From positions 8,680,001-8,744,000 of the forward strand of contig BJHW01000001.1 of assembly GCA_005405945.1 (NCBI GenBank): a stretch of 64,000 bases of DNA, read 5' to 3'. Source of the stretch: Streptomyces violaceusniger. GTDB lineage: Bacteria; Actinomycetota; Actinomycetes; Streptomycetales; Streptomycetaceae. The notes beneath the pieces were generated by a model that was not told where the DNA came from, did no database searches, and worked only from the letters and a program-made list of their open reading frames with translations. Both the position numbers and the translations under genes were made by a program. Shown here one piece after another: positions 46,159 to 54,421 of the stretch. Every line of letters starts with the position of its first letter. Within the stretch, counting starts at the first letter, position 1.

Positions 46159-46536
46159 ATGATCGAGATGGATGAGCGGGCCCTCGACGCGCTGCTGGCC
46201 GAGGACCCCGGCGGTCCCGTGGTGATGCTGAACCTGCTGCGGTTCCGTCCGGACGGTGGCCGCGAGAGCTACCAGCGCTACATGGACGCGCTGGGCTCGG
46301 AGATCCACGGGCGGTACGGATTGCGGGTGGAGTACCTGGGGGACGGAGGTCGTGCCCTGGTCGCCGAGGACGGGCAGGCATGGGACACGGTGCTCCTGGT
46401 GCGGTACCCCAGCCGCCAGGCGTTCGTCGACATGGCCCGTGACCCCGACTACCGGGCGGTGGCCCATCTCCGCGCCGAGGCGCTGGTGGAATCGGTCCTG
46501 CAGCCCACCGTGCCGCTCCAGGGAGGAGTGGTCTGA
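46159..46536 (+). CDS. DUF1330-like ferredoxin-fold protein
   Basis: 125 residues from ATG 46159 after AAGGAGG. VVMLNLLRFRPDGGRESYQRYM, and VLLVRYPSRQAFVDMARDPDYRA are the DUF1330 pattern (dimeric alpha-beta barrel, often monooxygenase-like). Its stop overlaps the following start, so it is co-translated with the hydrolase. Confidence 0.85.
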   Translation: MIEMDERALDALLAEDPGGPVVMLNLLRFRPDGGRESYQRYMDALGSEIHGRYGLRVEYLGDGGRALVAEDGQAWDTVLLVRYPSRQAFVDMARDPDYRAVAHLRAEALVESVLQPTVPLQGGVV

Positions 46537-47303
46537 TGCCGGCGGTCTTCGTGCACGGCAATCCCGAGACGGCGGCTGTGTGGGATCTCCTGGTCGCCGA
46601 ACTGGAGGCCGCCGGTGCGGCTCCGGCCGACCTGATCCGTCTGTCCCCGCCCGGGTTCGGCGCGCCGCTGCCGCCCGGGTTCGGGGCGACCGTCGGGGAG
46701 TATCGCGACTGGCTGATCGGCGAGTTGGCACGCTTCGCCGAGCCCGTCGACCTGGTGGGCCACGACTGGGGCGGCGGACACGTCCTCAACGCGGTGATGA
46801 GCCGCCCGGACCTCGTACGCAGCTGGGTCAGCGACACGATCGGGGTCTACGATCCCGACTACGTCTGGCATGAGCTCGCCCAGCGATGGCAGACACCGGG
46901 AGTCGGCGAGGCCGATGTGGCCGAACGCTTCGGCGCGCCCCTCGAGCGGCGGATCGCGACGCTCGTCGAGCGGGGGATGGGCGAGGCGGTGGCCGAGCGG
47001 GTCGCCCAGGGCCAGAACGAGGCGATGGGACGGGCCGTGATCGCGCTCTACACCTCCGCCACCCGACCGGTGATGAACGAACTCGGCCGGCACCTGGAGA
47101 ACGCGGCCCAGCGGCCGGGGCTCGTGTTGCTCGCCACCGAGGACCACGTGGTCGGGACCGTCGAGCAGCGACGCCGCGGCGCGCGCCGGGCCGGTGCCCG
47201 GGTGGAGGTCCTCGAAGGGCTGGGACACTGGTGGATGACGCATGATCCGCGCCGCGGTGCCGAGGTTCTCACCCGCTTCTGGGCGTCACTGGACCACGGG
47301 TAG
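46536..47303 (+). CDS. Alpha/beta hydrolase with Asp nucleophile
   Basis: 255 residues. FVHGNPETAAVW oxyanion loop; nucleophile elbow VGHDWGGGH carries Asp not Ser, as in epoxide hydrolases and haloalkane dehalogenases; late His in GLGHWWMTHDP. Coupled to the DUF1330 gene. The terminator at 47341 ends the pair. Confidence 0.88.
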   Translation: MPAVFVHGNPETAAVWDLLVAELEAAGAAPADLIRLSPPGFGAPLPPGFGATVGEYRDWLIGELARFAEPVDLVGHDWGGGHVLNAVMSRPDLVRSWVSDTIGVYDPDYVWHELAQRWQTPGVGEADVAERFGAPLERRIATLVERGMGEAVAERVAQGQNEAMGRAVIALYTSATRPVMNELGRHLENAAQRPGLVLLATEDHVVGTVEQRRRGARRAGARVEVLEGLGHWWMTHDPRRGAEVLTRFWASLDHG

Positions 47304-47340
47304 CCGCACGGACGTGGATGCCGCACCTGCGAGCACATGC

Positions 47341-47373
47341 GACGGTGCCGGCCGCGATACGGCCGGCACCGTC
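47341..47373. terminator. Bidirectional terminator
   Basis: GACGGTGCCGGCC-GCGATAC-GGCCGGCACCGTC, perfect 13-bp stem between convergent genes. Confidence 0.85.
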
Positions 47374-47418
47374 CGGGTTTCCCGGCCGCCGGTCGGGCGG
47401 AGCCGCCCTGCCGAGGGA

Positions 47419-48144
47419 TCAGGGGCGGGGGCGCAGTCCGGGTGCGGTGGGGGGCCGGCCGGTGAGGTTGGTGATCAACTCGGTGCACAGCTCGCGGAGT
47501 TTGATGTTGCGGTGCTGGGAGGCGGAGCGCAGGATCTCGAAGGCCTCCTGCGCGGTGCACCGGCGCTGCCCCATGATGACGCCGAGGGCCTGGTCGATGA
47601 CGCTGCGGTGGGCCATGGCGTCTTGCAGCTGGCCGGCGAATTCCTGTGTGTCGGTGATGCGCTGGGCCAGCGCGATGGCGCCGGTCGCCTGGGCGGCGAG
47701 TGAGCGCAAGGAGGTGAGATCGGCCCGTGCGTACGCCTCCGGCGGGGCGGCGTACAGGTTGAGAGCGCCGGTGGTGTGGGTGCGGGGCGCTATCGGCAAG
47801 GAGAGGGACGAACGCATCCCGCAGGCGACGGCATAGGCGGGGTAGTCGCCCCACCTGGTCTCCGCGAGCAGGTCGTTGACGAGGAGTTCCTCTCCGGTGC
47901 GCAGCGACTGCAGACAGGGGCCGTCGTCCTGGCCGTACTGCTTCTCGTCCAGCTCCGGTGCCGCGATGCCGGAGCTGACCACGGTCAGGGGCCGGCCGTC
48001 CCGTTGCAGCGTGACGCCGGCGCCCTGGGCCCGGGACAGTTCCAGCGCCGCGTCCGCCAGTGTCTGCAGGAAGTCTTCGAGCGAGTCGGTGTCCAGCAGC
48101 CACTGCGTGATGTCGCTGCCGTCGTACGCGTCGTCGGCACTCAT
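47419..48144 (-). CDS. GAF-ANTAR regulatory protein
   Basis: 241 residues from ATG 48144 (AAGGGA 6 bases before). GAF domain (residues 20-170: ALELSRAQGAGVTLQRDGRP, DDGPCLQSLRTGEE, SSLSLPIA) and ANTAR domain at the end (VIDQALGVIMGQRRCTAQEA, FEILRSASQHRNIKLRELC). ANTAR proteins bind paired hairpins in nascent RNA and prevent termination; GAF usually senses a small molecule or redox state. Confidence 0.92.
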   Translation of the reverse strand: MSADDAYDGSDITQWLLDTDSLEDFLQTLADAALELSRAQGAGVTLQRDGRPLTVVSSGIAAPELDEKQYGQDDGPCLQSLRTGEELLVNDLLAETRWGDYPAYAVACGMRSSLSLPIAPRTHTTGALNLYAAPPEAYARADLTSLRSLAAQATGAIALAQRITDTQEFAGQLQDAMAHRSVIDQALGVIMGQRRCTAQEAFEILRSASQHRNIKLRELCTELITNLTGRPPTAPGLRPRP

Positions 48145-48283
48145 CGGGGATCCCTTCGCAAGGCCCGCGGCCTCTCGGTCGGCATCGTGACGTGCCACCG
48201 GGGCGACGGAGTCCAACGTCCGAAGGGACACCTCCGGTGCGACCACCACCTGACGCCGACGTCGGACGACGCGGCATGGCCTC

Positions 48284-49257
48284 TTACGTCCGCACGAGTA
48301 CCACTTCGTGCTCCGGAGAATCCGTGACCTCCTCGAGACGGGAGAGATGGTCGAGCAGGACGCCCTCGCGCAAGGCCCATGGGCAGATGGTGAGTCGTTT
48401 CACTGCCATCACGTCCATGACGGCCTCCGCGACGATGGCACCGGCCAGACATTGATGCGCCCTGGAAGCGGAGATTCCACGCAGCTTCGCTCGCTGCCCG
48501 TCCGTTTTGACCGCGAGCCGTGACACCCAGGGCACCAGTTCCTTACGGCTGAGCGTGTGGACCGCGGGCAGACCGTTGCCGGGCCGCGGCGTTCCGGCGA
48601 GGCGGGCCAGCTGGGTGAACGTCCTGGACGTGGCGACGCAGGAGAGGGGCGCCGGCTGTGTGCGCAGTTCGGCTGTGCCCTGGCCGAGGACGGAGCGTAC
48701 GTGCTGGCGCAGCGCCTTGACGTCCCGCTTCTTCACCGGCGCGGCATCGGGCAGATGGTGGCGGGTGAGGCGGTCGGCTCCCAGCGGCAGGGAAATGGCG
48801 AGGGCGGGGTCCGTGCCGCTTCCGCAGGCGATCTCCAGGGAGCCGCCGCCGATGTCGAGGAGCAGTATCCGCCCCGCCGACCAGCCGAGCCAGCCGCGTA
48901 CCGCCCTGAACGTCAGCCGTGCTTCCTCCTCGCCGCTCATGAAACCCACGCGGATACCGGTGGCGGCTTCGATCTCGTCGAGCACCGCGTCCCGGTTGGT
49001 CGCGTCCCGCACCGCCGAGGTGGCGAAGGGGATCAGGCAGTCGACGTGGTGGGCGGACGCGGCCGCGGCACTCGCGGTGACGGCACCGACCAGGGACCGG
49101 ATCGACTCGCGGGGGATCACCCCTGGCGATCGGTCGCGTCGGCCAGGCGGACCGGCTGTTTCCACGAGGCCACCGGCTCCGGGGGGCTACCCGGAAAAAG
49201 GTCGGCGATCTTGAGATGGACGGTACGGGATCCGATGTCGAGCACTCCACAGCGCAT
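48284..49257 (-). pseudogene. Ppx/GppA exopolyphosphatase/guanosine pentaphosphatase, one frameshift
   Basis: ATG 49257 gives MRCGVLDIGSRTVHLKIADL, the ATPase-fold phosphate loop; after ATDRQG the frame breaks at the C-run 49120-49123 and continues VIPRESIRSLVGAV, ATSAVRDATNRDAVLD, GEEEARLTFRAVR and LLLDIGGGSLEIA. One added base gives about 324 residues, a short Streptomyces Ppx type. Acts on polyphosphate or (p)ppGpp in the stringent/phosphate response. Confidence 0.88.
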
Positions 49258-49378
49258 CCGTGATGAGTGCCCTCACCTGACATATTCCAGACGTCGGATG
49301 ATCGCACGCCGGACGGAGATCCGGCGGCGTTCCGCGATTCCGAGACCGCTCCGCGGTTACGTCGGGACCGTTCCGCGG

Positions 49379-49609
49379 CTACCCCTTCGAGCCCGCTCCG
49401 CGCCGTGACCTCGGAGGTCTGCGGCGGTGGCTGGTGTCGCACCACGGGTAGCGCGCGCTGCGGCCGCACAGGCACACGGCCGCCGTGAAGCGGTCGGAGC
49501 GCACCACGCTGCCATCGGGCAGGGTGATCTCGACCGGTCCCTCGATCAGCATCGGGCCGTCGGTCCCCATCCGCACGCTCACCGCGTGATCACATGTGTC
49601 GTTCGGCAC
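49379..49609 (-). CDS. CDGSH iron-sulfur protein
   Basis: 76 residues from GTG 49609. Ligand motif CLCGRSARYPWCDTSH, three Cys and one His for a 2Fe-2S cluster; Thr replaces the usual Gly of CDG. Basic tail. Next to the methyltransferase gene by 3 bases, so one transcript. Confidence 0.85.
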   Translation of the reverse strand: MPNDTCDHAVSVRMGTDGPMLIEGPVEITLPDGSVVRSDRFTAAVCLCGRSARYPWCDTSHRRRPPRSRRGAGSKG

Positions 49610-49612
49610 GGA

Positions 49613-50242
49613 TCACCACCAGCTCTTCCTTCGTCTCGCCCGGGCGATCAGCCCATGGGCCTCCAGCCAGGGGGCCTGCTCGCGCAGCACCGGCCCGAAG
49701 GGGATCGTGCGGCGGTCGGTCACGGCCGCCCGCAGCCCCGCCCCCACCAACCTCTCCACCGTACGTTCCGGGCCGCACAGCCCCGAGTGCACCAGGAGCA
49801 GCACACCGCCGGGACGCAGCAGCGGCGGCGCGTCGCGGCAGATCCGGTCGACCACCGCCCGCCCGTCCGCACCGGCCCGCCAGGCCACACCACGGCCCCG
49901 GCGGATTCGCCGCCCCGCCACCGGCACATACGGCGGATTGGCCACGATGAGGTCGAACCCGCGGTCGGCGACCGGTGTCAGCAGATCGCCCTGGAGGACA
50001 CGCACCGGCAGTCCTTTGAGGCGGGCGCGCAGCCAGGTGGCGCCCACGGCGAGCGGTGAGACATCGACCGCGGTCACCTGGGCCGCACCGCGCCCGGCCG
50101 CGACGAGGGCCAGGACCCCGCTGCCGGTGCCCACGTCCAGCACCGCCGTGTCGGCCGTGATGTCCTCCCGCTGCAGGGCCTCGGCCAGCAGCCATGTGTC
50201 GTCCTGTGGTGCGTACACACCTGGAGGCGTCTTGAACACCAT
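49613..50242 (-). CDS. HemK2/MTQ2-type methyltransferase
   Basis: 209 residues. SAM site LDVGTGSGVLAL, acidic residue in AVDVSPLAV, and the catalytic NPPY in IVANPPYVPV, as in release-factor glutamine methyltransferases. Arg-rich insertion (RRIRRGRGVAW) and end. The target could be a release factor or another protein or small molecule. Confidence 0.88.
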   Translation of the reverse strand: MVFKTPPGVYAPQDDTWLLAEALQREDITADTAVLDVGTGSGVLALVAAGRGAAQVTAVDVSPLAVGATWLRARLKGLPVRVLQGDLLTPVADRGFDLIVANPPYVPVAGRRIRRGRGVAWRAGADGRAVVDRICRDAPPLLRPGGVLLLVHSGLCGPERTVERLVGAGLRAAVTDRRTIPFGPVLREQAPWLEAHGLIARARRRKSWW

Positions 50243-50336
50243 CAGTGGCGAGTACCCCCAGCGAGCCGTGACGTGCGCGTGTGAGGTGACGTGTGCGTGT
50301 GGTGTGGTGCGAGTGCGGGGTGCGGTCTGAGGAGAG

Positions 50337-52373
50337 TCACAGGCAGTCCCGGGGCAGCGTCTCGTTCCAGGTGCGCGAGAAGACCCGCCGGTCGCCCTCG
50401 TAGCCGTCCAGCGTGGCGTCCACGAAGAACTCCGTCTCGCTGGAGCGCAGCACCGTGCTCGTCACCACTCGCACGTCCCAGTCGTCGCGGTGGAAGCGCA
50501 TGGTCCAGGTCGACTCGCCACCGACCGAGGTGAAGTCGTCCGCGACCGCCGTATAGCGCTCGTACGCCCGGCGGCCGACGTCCAGCCCGATGTCGTCGAA
50601 GCGCAGGGTGCCCGCGTCCTTGACGATCTCCAGCTCGGACCCGTAGCCCACCAGGTCGCGCTTGACGTCCCAGCGCTCCTCACGGGGGCTGATCGGGGTG
50701 GTGGCGGCGGGCGGTGTGCCCTCCGGCTCCCCGAACGGGCGGGGCTGGTCCTCGCCCGCGGACGCCCGGCGCAGCGGCAGCGTGAGGGCGCTGCCGGCCT
50801 CGTACACGGTCAGCAGCGCCGGCCGGGGCGGGGGCCAGGCGAGCGGCCAGTACGACGTGGACAGCGACAGCCGGATGCGGTGGCCGGGCGGGAACGCCTG
50901 GGCCACGCCGTTGAGCCGCACCCGGGCGCGGTAGCGACGGCCCGGTTCCAGCGGTTCGGGGTCGCCGATGGTCTCGCGGTGGGCGATGTTGAGCAGACCG
51001 TAGGTGACCCGGGTGGCGCGGCCGTCCGGAGCCACGTCGGAGAGCCGGGCGGCGACCATGGCGACCGGTTCACTGGCCGACAGCTCCAGTTCGACGGAGG
51101 GCGAGCCGAGGATTTCCACCCGCTCGGTGAGCGGATCGGTCTGGAACACCAGCGAACCGCCGTCCTCCTCCCGCTGGTCGTACGGCAGGTCAGGAGGCGC
51201 GTTGTACGAGGCCCACTTGCCGGCGAACTGGCCGACGGACAGCGGTGATTGGACGGTCAGCGGCTCGCCCGGCGCATCCTGGCCGGGAGGTGTGTCACCG
51301 GGGTCGGCGATGCGGTATCCGGTGAGCGGGTGCACCACCGGCTCGACGTTGGGGGAGGGCCACCGGGGCTCGGCGATCCAGCGGCCGGGCCGCTCCTCGT
51401 AGGCGGTGGACGGTGGCACGCTGTCCTGCATCCACGTCCACAGCATGGGTCCGTCCATGACGCCGTTGTCCACGCCTTTCAGCCAGTGGTCCCACCACCG
51501 CACCACCTCCTGGAGGTAGCCGATGGCCGGGCCCGGCTCGCCCAGGTGCGGGTACTTGTGCGACCACGGCCCGATCAGGCCCTTGCGCGGTACGTCCAGA
51601 CTGCCGAGCAGCCGGGTCACGGCGTTGGAGTAGCCGTCCGCCCAGCCGCTGGAGGCCAGCACGGGGCACCGCACGGACTGGTAGTCCTCGCACACCGAGG
51701 CGTGCCGCCAGTAGTCGTCGCGGCGCTGGTGGCGCAGCCACTCCAGCACCCAGGGGCGGGCGTTCTCCAGCCGCTCGTGCCACATCCCGCGCCAGCGCTC
51801 GCCGACCACCGCCGGGTCCGGCGGGCAGGTGGCGTAGGCGAACATCGTGCCCGCCTCGGCGAGGTTGTCCGACAGCAGCGCACCGCCCATGTAGTGCATG
51901 TCATCGGCGTACCGGTCGTCGGTGAAGGACGCGATGACGATGGCGCGCAGGCTCGGCGGCCGCCGGGCGGCCACCTGGAGGGCGGCGAAGGCGCCCCAGG
52001 AGATGCCCATCATGCCGGTGGCGCCGTCGCACCAGGGCTGCTCGGCCAGCCACGCCAGGATCTCCTCGGCGTCCGCCTGCTCCTGCCCCAGATATTCGTC
52101 CGTCAGCACCCCCTCCGACTCCCCGGTGCCCCGCAGGTCGACGCGGACACAGGCGTAGCCGTGACCGGCGATGTAGGGGTGGTGGATGGAGTCGCGCACG
52201 GAGGTCAGATCCCGTTTGCGGTAGGGGATGTACTCCAGCACCGCGGGCACCGGCTCCACCTCCGAGGACGTGGGACGCCAGATGCGCGCCGACAGGCGAA
52301 CGCCGTCGGACATGGGGATCGTGATGTGTTCCTCTTCCTTCGTGGCGCACGGCAGATTGCTCACGAGGCGCAT
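50337..52373 (-). CDS. CocE/NonD-family X-Pro dipeptidyl-peptidase-like hydrolase
   Basis: 678 residues from ATG 52373. Oxyanion and strand region VPAVLEYIPYRKRD, DLRGTGESEG, nucleophile MMGISWGAFAAL (Ser), Asp in GWADGYSN, His in PWSHKYPH; then the C-terminal jelly-roll (LSASEPVAMVAARLSDVAPD, FPPGHRIRLSLSTSYWP). No signal peptide seen. Members cleave esters, amides or X-Pro peptides. Confidence 0.93.
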   Translation of the reverse strand: MRLVSNLPCATKEEEHITIPMSDGVRLSARIWRPTSSEVEPVPAVLEYIPYRKRDLTSVRDSIHHPYIAGHGYACVRVDLRGTGESEGVLTDEYLGQEQADAEEILAWLAEQPWCDGATGMMGISWGAFAALQVAARRPPSLRAIVIASFTDDRYADDMHYMGGALLSDNLAEAGTMFAYATCPPDPAVVGERWRGMWHERLENARPWVLEWLRHQRRDDYWRHASVCEDYQSVRCPVLASSGWADGYSNAVTRLLGSLDVPRKGLIGPWSHKYPHLGEPGPAIGYLQEVVRWWDHWLKGVDNGVMDGPMLWTWMQDSVPPSTAYEERPGRWIAEPRWPSPNVEPVVHPLTGYRIADPGDTPPGQDAPGEPLTVQSPLSVGQFAGKWASYNAPPDLPYDQREEDGGSLVFQTDPLTERVEILGSPSVELELSASEPVAMVAARLSDVAPDGRATRVTYGLLNIAHRETIGDPEPLEPGRRYRARVRLNGVAQAFPPGHRIRLSLSTSYWPLAWPPPRPALLTVYEAGSALTLPLRRASAGEDQPRPFGEPEGTPPAATTPISPREERWDVKRDLVGYGSELEIVKDAGTLRFDDIGLDVGRRAYERYTAVADDFTSVGGESTWTMRFHRDDWDVRVVTSTVLRSSETEFFVDATLDGYEGDRRVFSRTWNETLPRDCL

Positions 52374-52515
52374 AGGCCGACATGCTCCTTCCCTGGTGGC
52401 GGCCTCGGTGGCGGCCGGCGGCGGCCCTGGTGACAGGGGTGCACGGGTTCCCACGGACGCGAACGGCACACCGGCGGTGTCCGTGACGCCGGTCGCGTCC
52501 GCGGGCGGTCGGGGC

Positions 52516-53871
52516 TCAGCCGCTCTGTTCCCGCATCTCCTGCTCCGGCTCCGTCTGCTCCCGCTGCTCCCGCTGCTCGTGTCGCGAGCCCGGGGCGGTG
52601 GCGTCGAAGAGGAGGTTCAGGGCGGCGACACAGCGGTCGTACTTCTCGCGCAGGTCCTCCTCGCCGTCCCCGCCCGTGAAGATGTGGGCGAGTTCGAAGC
52701 TGTAGCTGTCCTGCTGCTCCAGCTGCGACAGCCGCTGCCCCTCCTCGGGCACCACATCGATCCGTACGCCCGGGATCTCGCGCTCGATGCGCTCGATCTC
52801 CTCGTCGACGGGGGTGTCATGGACCACACCGTCGGCGAACCATCGGTAATACCACTTGGCGGCCATCGCGTAGGGGCCTTCGCGGTACGGCAGGGCGGGG
52901 TCCTCGCCGAGGGCGAGGCTGATCATGCAGTGGTGGTTGGGCACCCCGTCGACGTAGGTGAACAGCTCGGCGTGCGACTGGGAGTGGCGGGGGTTGATCT
53001 CCAGGAGGTTGATCTCGTCCGTGGCGGCGTCGTAGAAGTACTCGATGCTGAACGTGGCCCCGTCCATGCCGATCTGCCGCATCACCCGCCGCGAGACGTC
53101 ATGCAACCGCCGGATCACGGGCTCGGGCAGTGCGGAGGGGTACTGGTGGCGCAGAAAGGACGGGCTGTCCGGGTAGTCGATGGAGTCCAGCACGCCGTAG
53201 ACGGTGACCTCGCCCTGGTGGACATAGCCCTCCACGGCGACCTGCACCCCGCTCAGCGCCTCCTCCGCGAGGCACACCTGACCGCCCACACCCTCCATCT
53301 CCGGCGGGAGCTCCAGCCGTTCGAGGACGGCGTCGAAGGGCTTGCCGACGCGGCCGATGCCCTCACGGATCCGGCTCACCGCCGTACGGAACTCCTCCTC
53401 GTCCTTGACGGAGAAGGCCAGCTCCGAGGAGTACGCGAGGGCGGGCTTGAGCCACATCGGGAAGCGGACGCCCTCCGGCGGCCGTGGGTCCCGCGCCTCC
53501 AGATCCACCCGGCCGAACCGCGGACACTCCTCGATCGCCTTCTGCTGCTCCAGCCGACTCCAGTACTTGTGCTCGCACTTGACCACCGACTCCAGGCTGG
53601 TGCTGCGCGTGCCGTAGCGCTCGCTGAGAATCGGCACGAGCGTGCTCACCGGGAAGTCCCAGTAGCCGACGATGGCGTCGACGCTGCCCTCAAAGGCATC
53701 CAGAACACCTTCCGCCTTCGCGATCAGATCCTCCACGGACACCTCGCCGCTCTGGAGATCCTCGACCGTGAGCAGGCGGTGGAACCGGAACCGCTCGGCA
53801 CCGGGCCCGCTTTCCAGAATGGGCACATTGGCCTCGTCCAGGCCGATCACAAAGATGTTCTTCTCGTCCAC
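52516..53871 (-). CDS. ATP-grasp carboxylate-amine ligase-type protein
   Basis: 451 residues from GTG 53871 (GGAGGG upstream). Starts NIFVIGLDEANVPIL; ATP-grasp lid and metal site LLEINPRHSQSHAEL; CEHKYWSRLEQQKAI; a Glu/Gln-rich tail. Forms an acyl phosphate and joins an amine or other nucleophile; substrates unknown. A sigma-B-like promoter lies 43 bases upstream, back to back with that of the KGG protein. Confidence 0.88.
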   Translation of the reverse strand: MDEKNIFVIGLDEANVPILESGPGAERFRFHRLLTVEDLQSGEVSVEDLIAKAEGVLDAFEGSVDAIVGYWDFPVSTLVPILSERYGTRSTSLESVVKCEHKYWSRLEQQKAIEECPRFGRVDLEARDPRPPEGVRFPMWLKPALAYSSELAFSVKDEEEFRTAVSRIREGIGRVGKPFDAVLERLELPPEMEGVGGQVCLAEEALSGVQVAVEGYVHQGEVTVYGVLDSIDYPDSPSFLRHQYPSALPEPVIRRLHDVSRRVMRQIGMDGATFSIEYFYDAATDEINLLEINPRHSQSHAELFTYVDGVPNHHCMISLALGEDPALPYREGPYAMAAKWYYRWFADGVVHDTPVDEEIERIEREIPGVRIDVVPEEGQRLSQLEQQDSYSFELAHIFTGGDGEEDLREKYDRCVAALNLLFDATAPGSRHEQREQREQTEPEQEMREQSG

Positions 53872-53913
53872 GGGCGTGGTCCCTCCCTGCGCCGATGTTT
53901 TCCGGCGTCCTGA

Positions 53914-53937
53914 GTACCCGCTCGCGCGCCGCCAATC
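53914..53937 (-). promoter_or_regulatory. Sigma-B-type promoter for the ATP-grasp gene
   Basis: On the minus strand GATT-N14-GGGTAC, the stress sigma-B consensus spacing; the start codon follows 42 bases later. Confidence 0.5.
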
Positions 53938-53967
53938 CTGAGGGGACATCCGTTGCGGGACCACCCT

Positions 53968-53991
53968 GTTCAGCGTCCGCGTCTCGGGTAC
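53968..53991 (+). promoter_or_regulatory. Sigma-B-type promoter for the KGG protein
   Basis: GTTC-N14-GGGTAC, near-perfect Streptomyces sigma-B promoter, 48 bases before the start codon. Confidence 0.65.
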
Positions 53992-54039
53992 CCGCTGCCC
54001 CAGACAGATGGAATCTCCGCGAACAAGGAGGAACCAGTC

Positions 54040-54207
54040 ATGGCTGACAACCCCGGTAACTTCGCCAACGACCCGAAGCGGGCTTCGGAGGCCGGTCAGC
54101 GGGGCGGTCACGAGAGCGGTGGCAACTTCGCCAACGACCCGCGGCGTGCCGCGGAGGCTGGCCAGAAGGGTGGCCACGAGAGCGGTGGCGGCCGGACCGG
54201 TAGCTGA
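54040..54207 (+). CDS. KGG-repeat general stress protein (GsiB/con-10-like)
   Basis: 55 residues from ATG 54040 after AAGGAGG. Two copies of GNFANDPxRAxEAGQxGGHE, each with the KGG/RGG core. Highly hydrophilic and Gly-rich, as in the desiccation and stationary-phase proteins of this family. Preceded by a sigma-B-type promoter. Confidence 0.9.
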   Translation: MADNPGNFANDPKRASEAGQRGGHESGGNFANDPRRAAEAGQKGGHESGGGRTGS

Positions 54208-54258
54208 ACCGGCGGCGAAGTGAAGCGGGCGGGAGCCACAGCACTGCCCGCCGCGCGA

Positions 54259-54298
54259 GACCGGTGGGCCTGACGCCACAGCGAACGGCCCACCGGTC
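54259..54298 (+). terminator. Terminator of the KGG gene
   Basis: GACCGGTGGGCC facing GGCCCACCGGTC; the right arm is repeated at 54311-54322. Confidence 0.7.
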
Positions 54299-54421
54299 TT
54301 CGCATGGCACGGCCCACCGGTCTTCGTGTCGCGTCTTGGTGTGGGGGAGAGCTGTTACGGGGTGATGGGTTCGTTTACGCTGTCGCTCGCTCGAACGGCG
54401 AGAGACGGGGTGACGGGGAAC

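Noticed and set aside
50252..50257. GGGTAC as sigma-B promoter of the methyltransferase gene
   Set aside because: No GNNT at the right distance and only 10 bases to the start codon.
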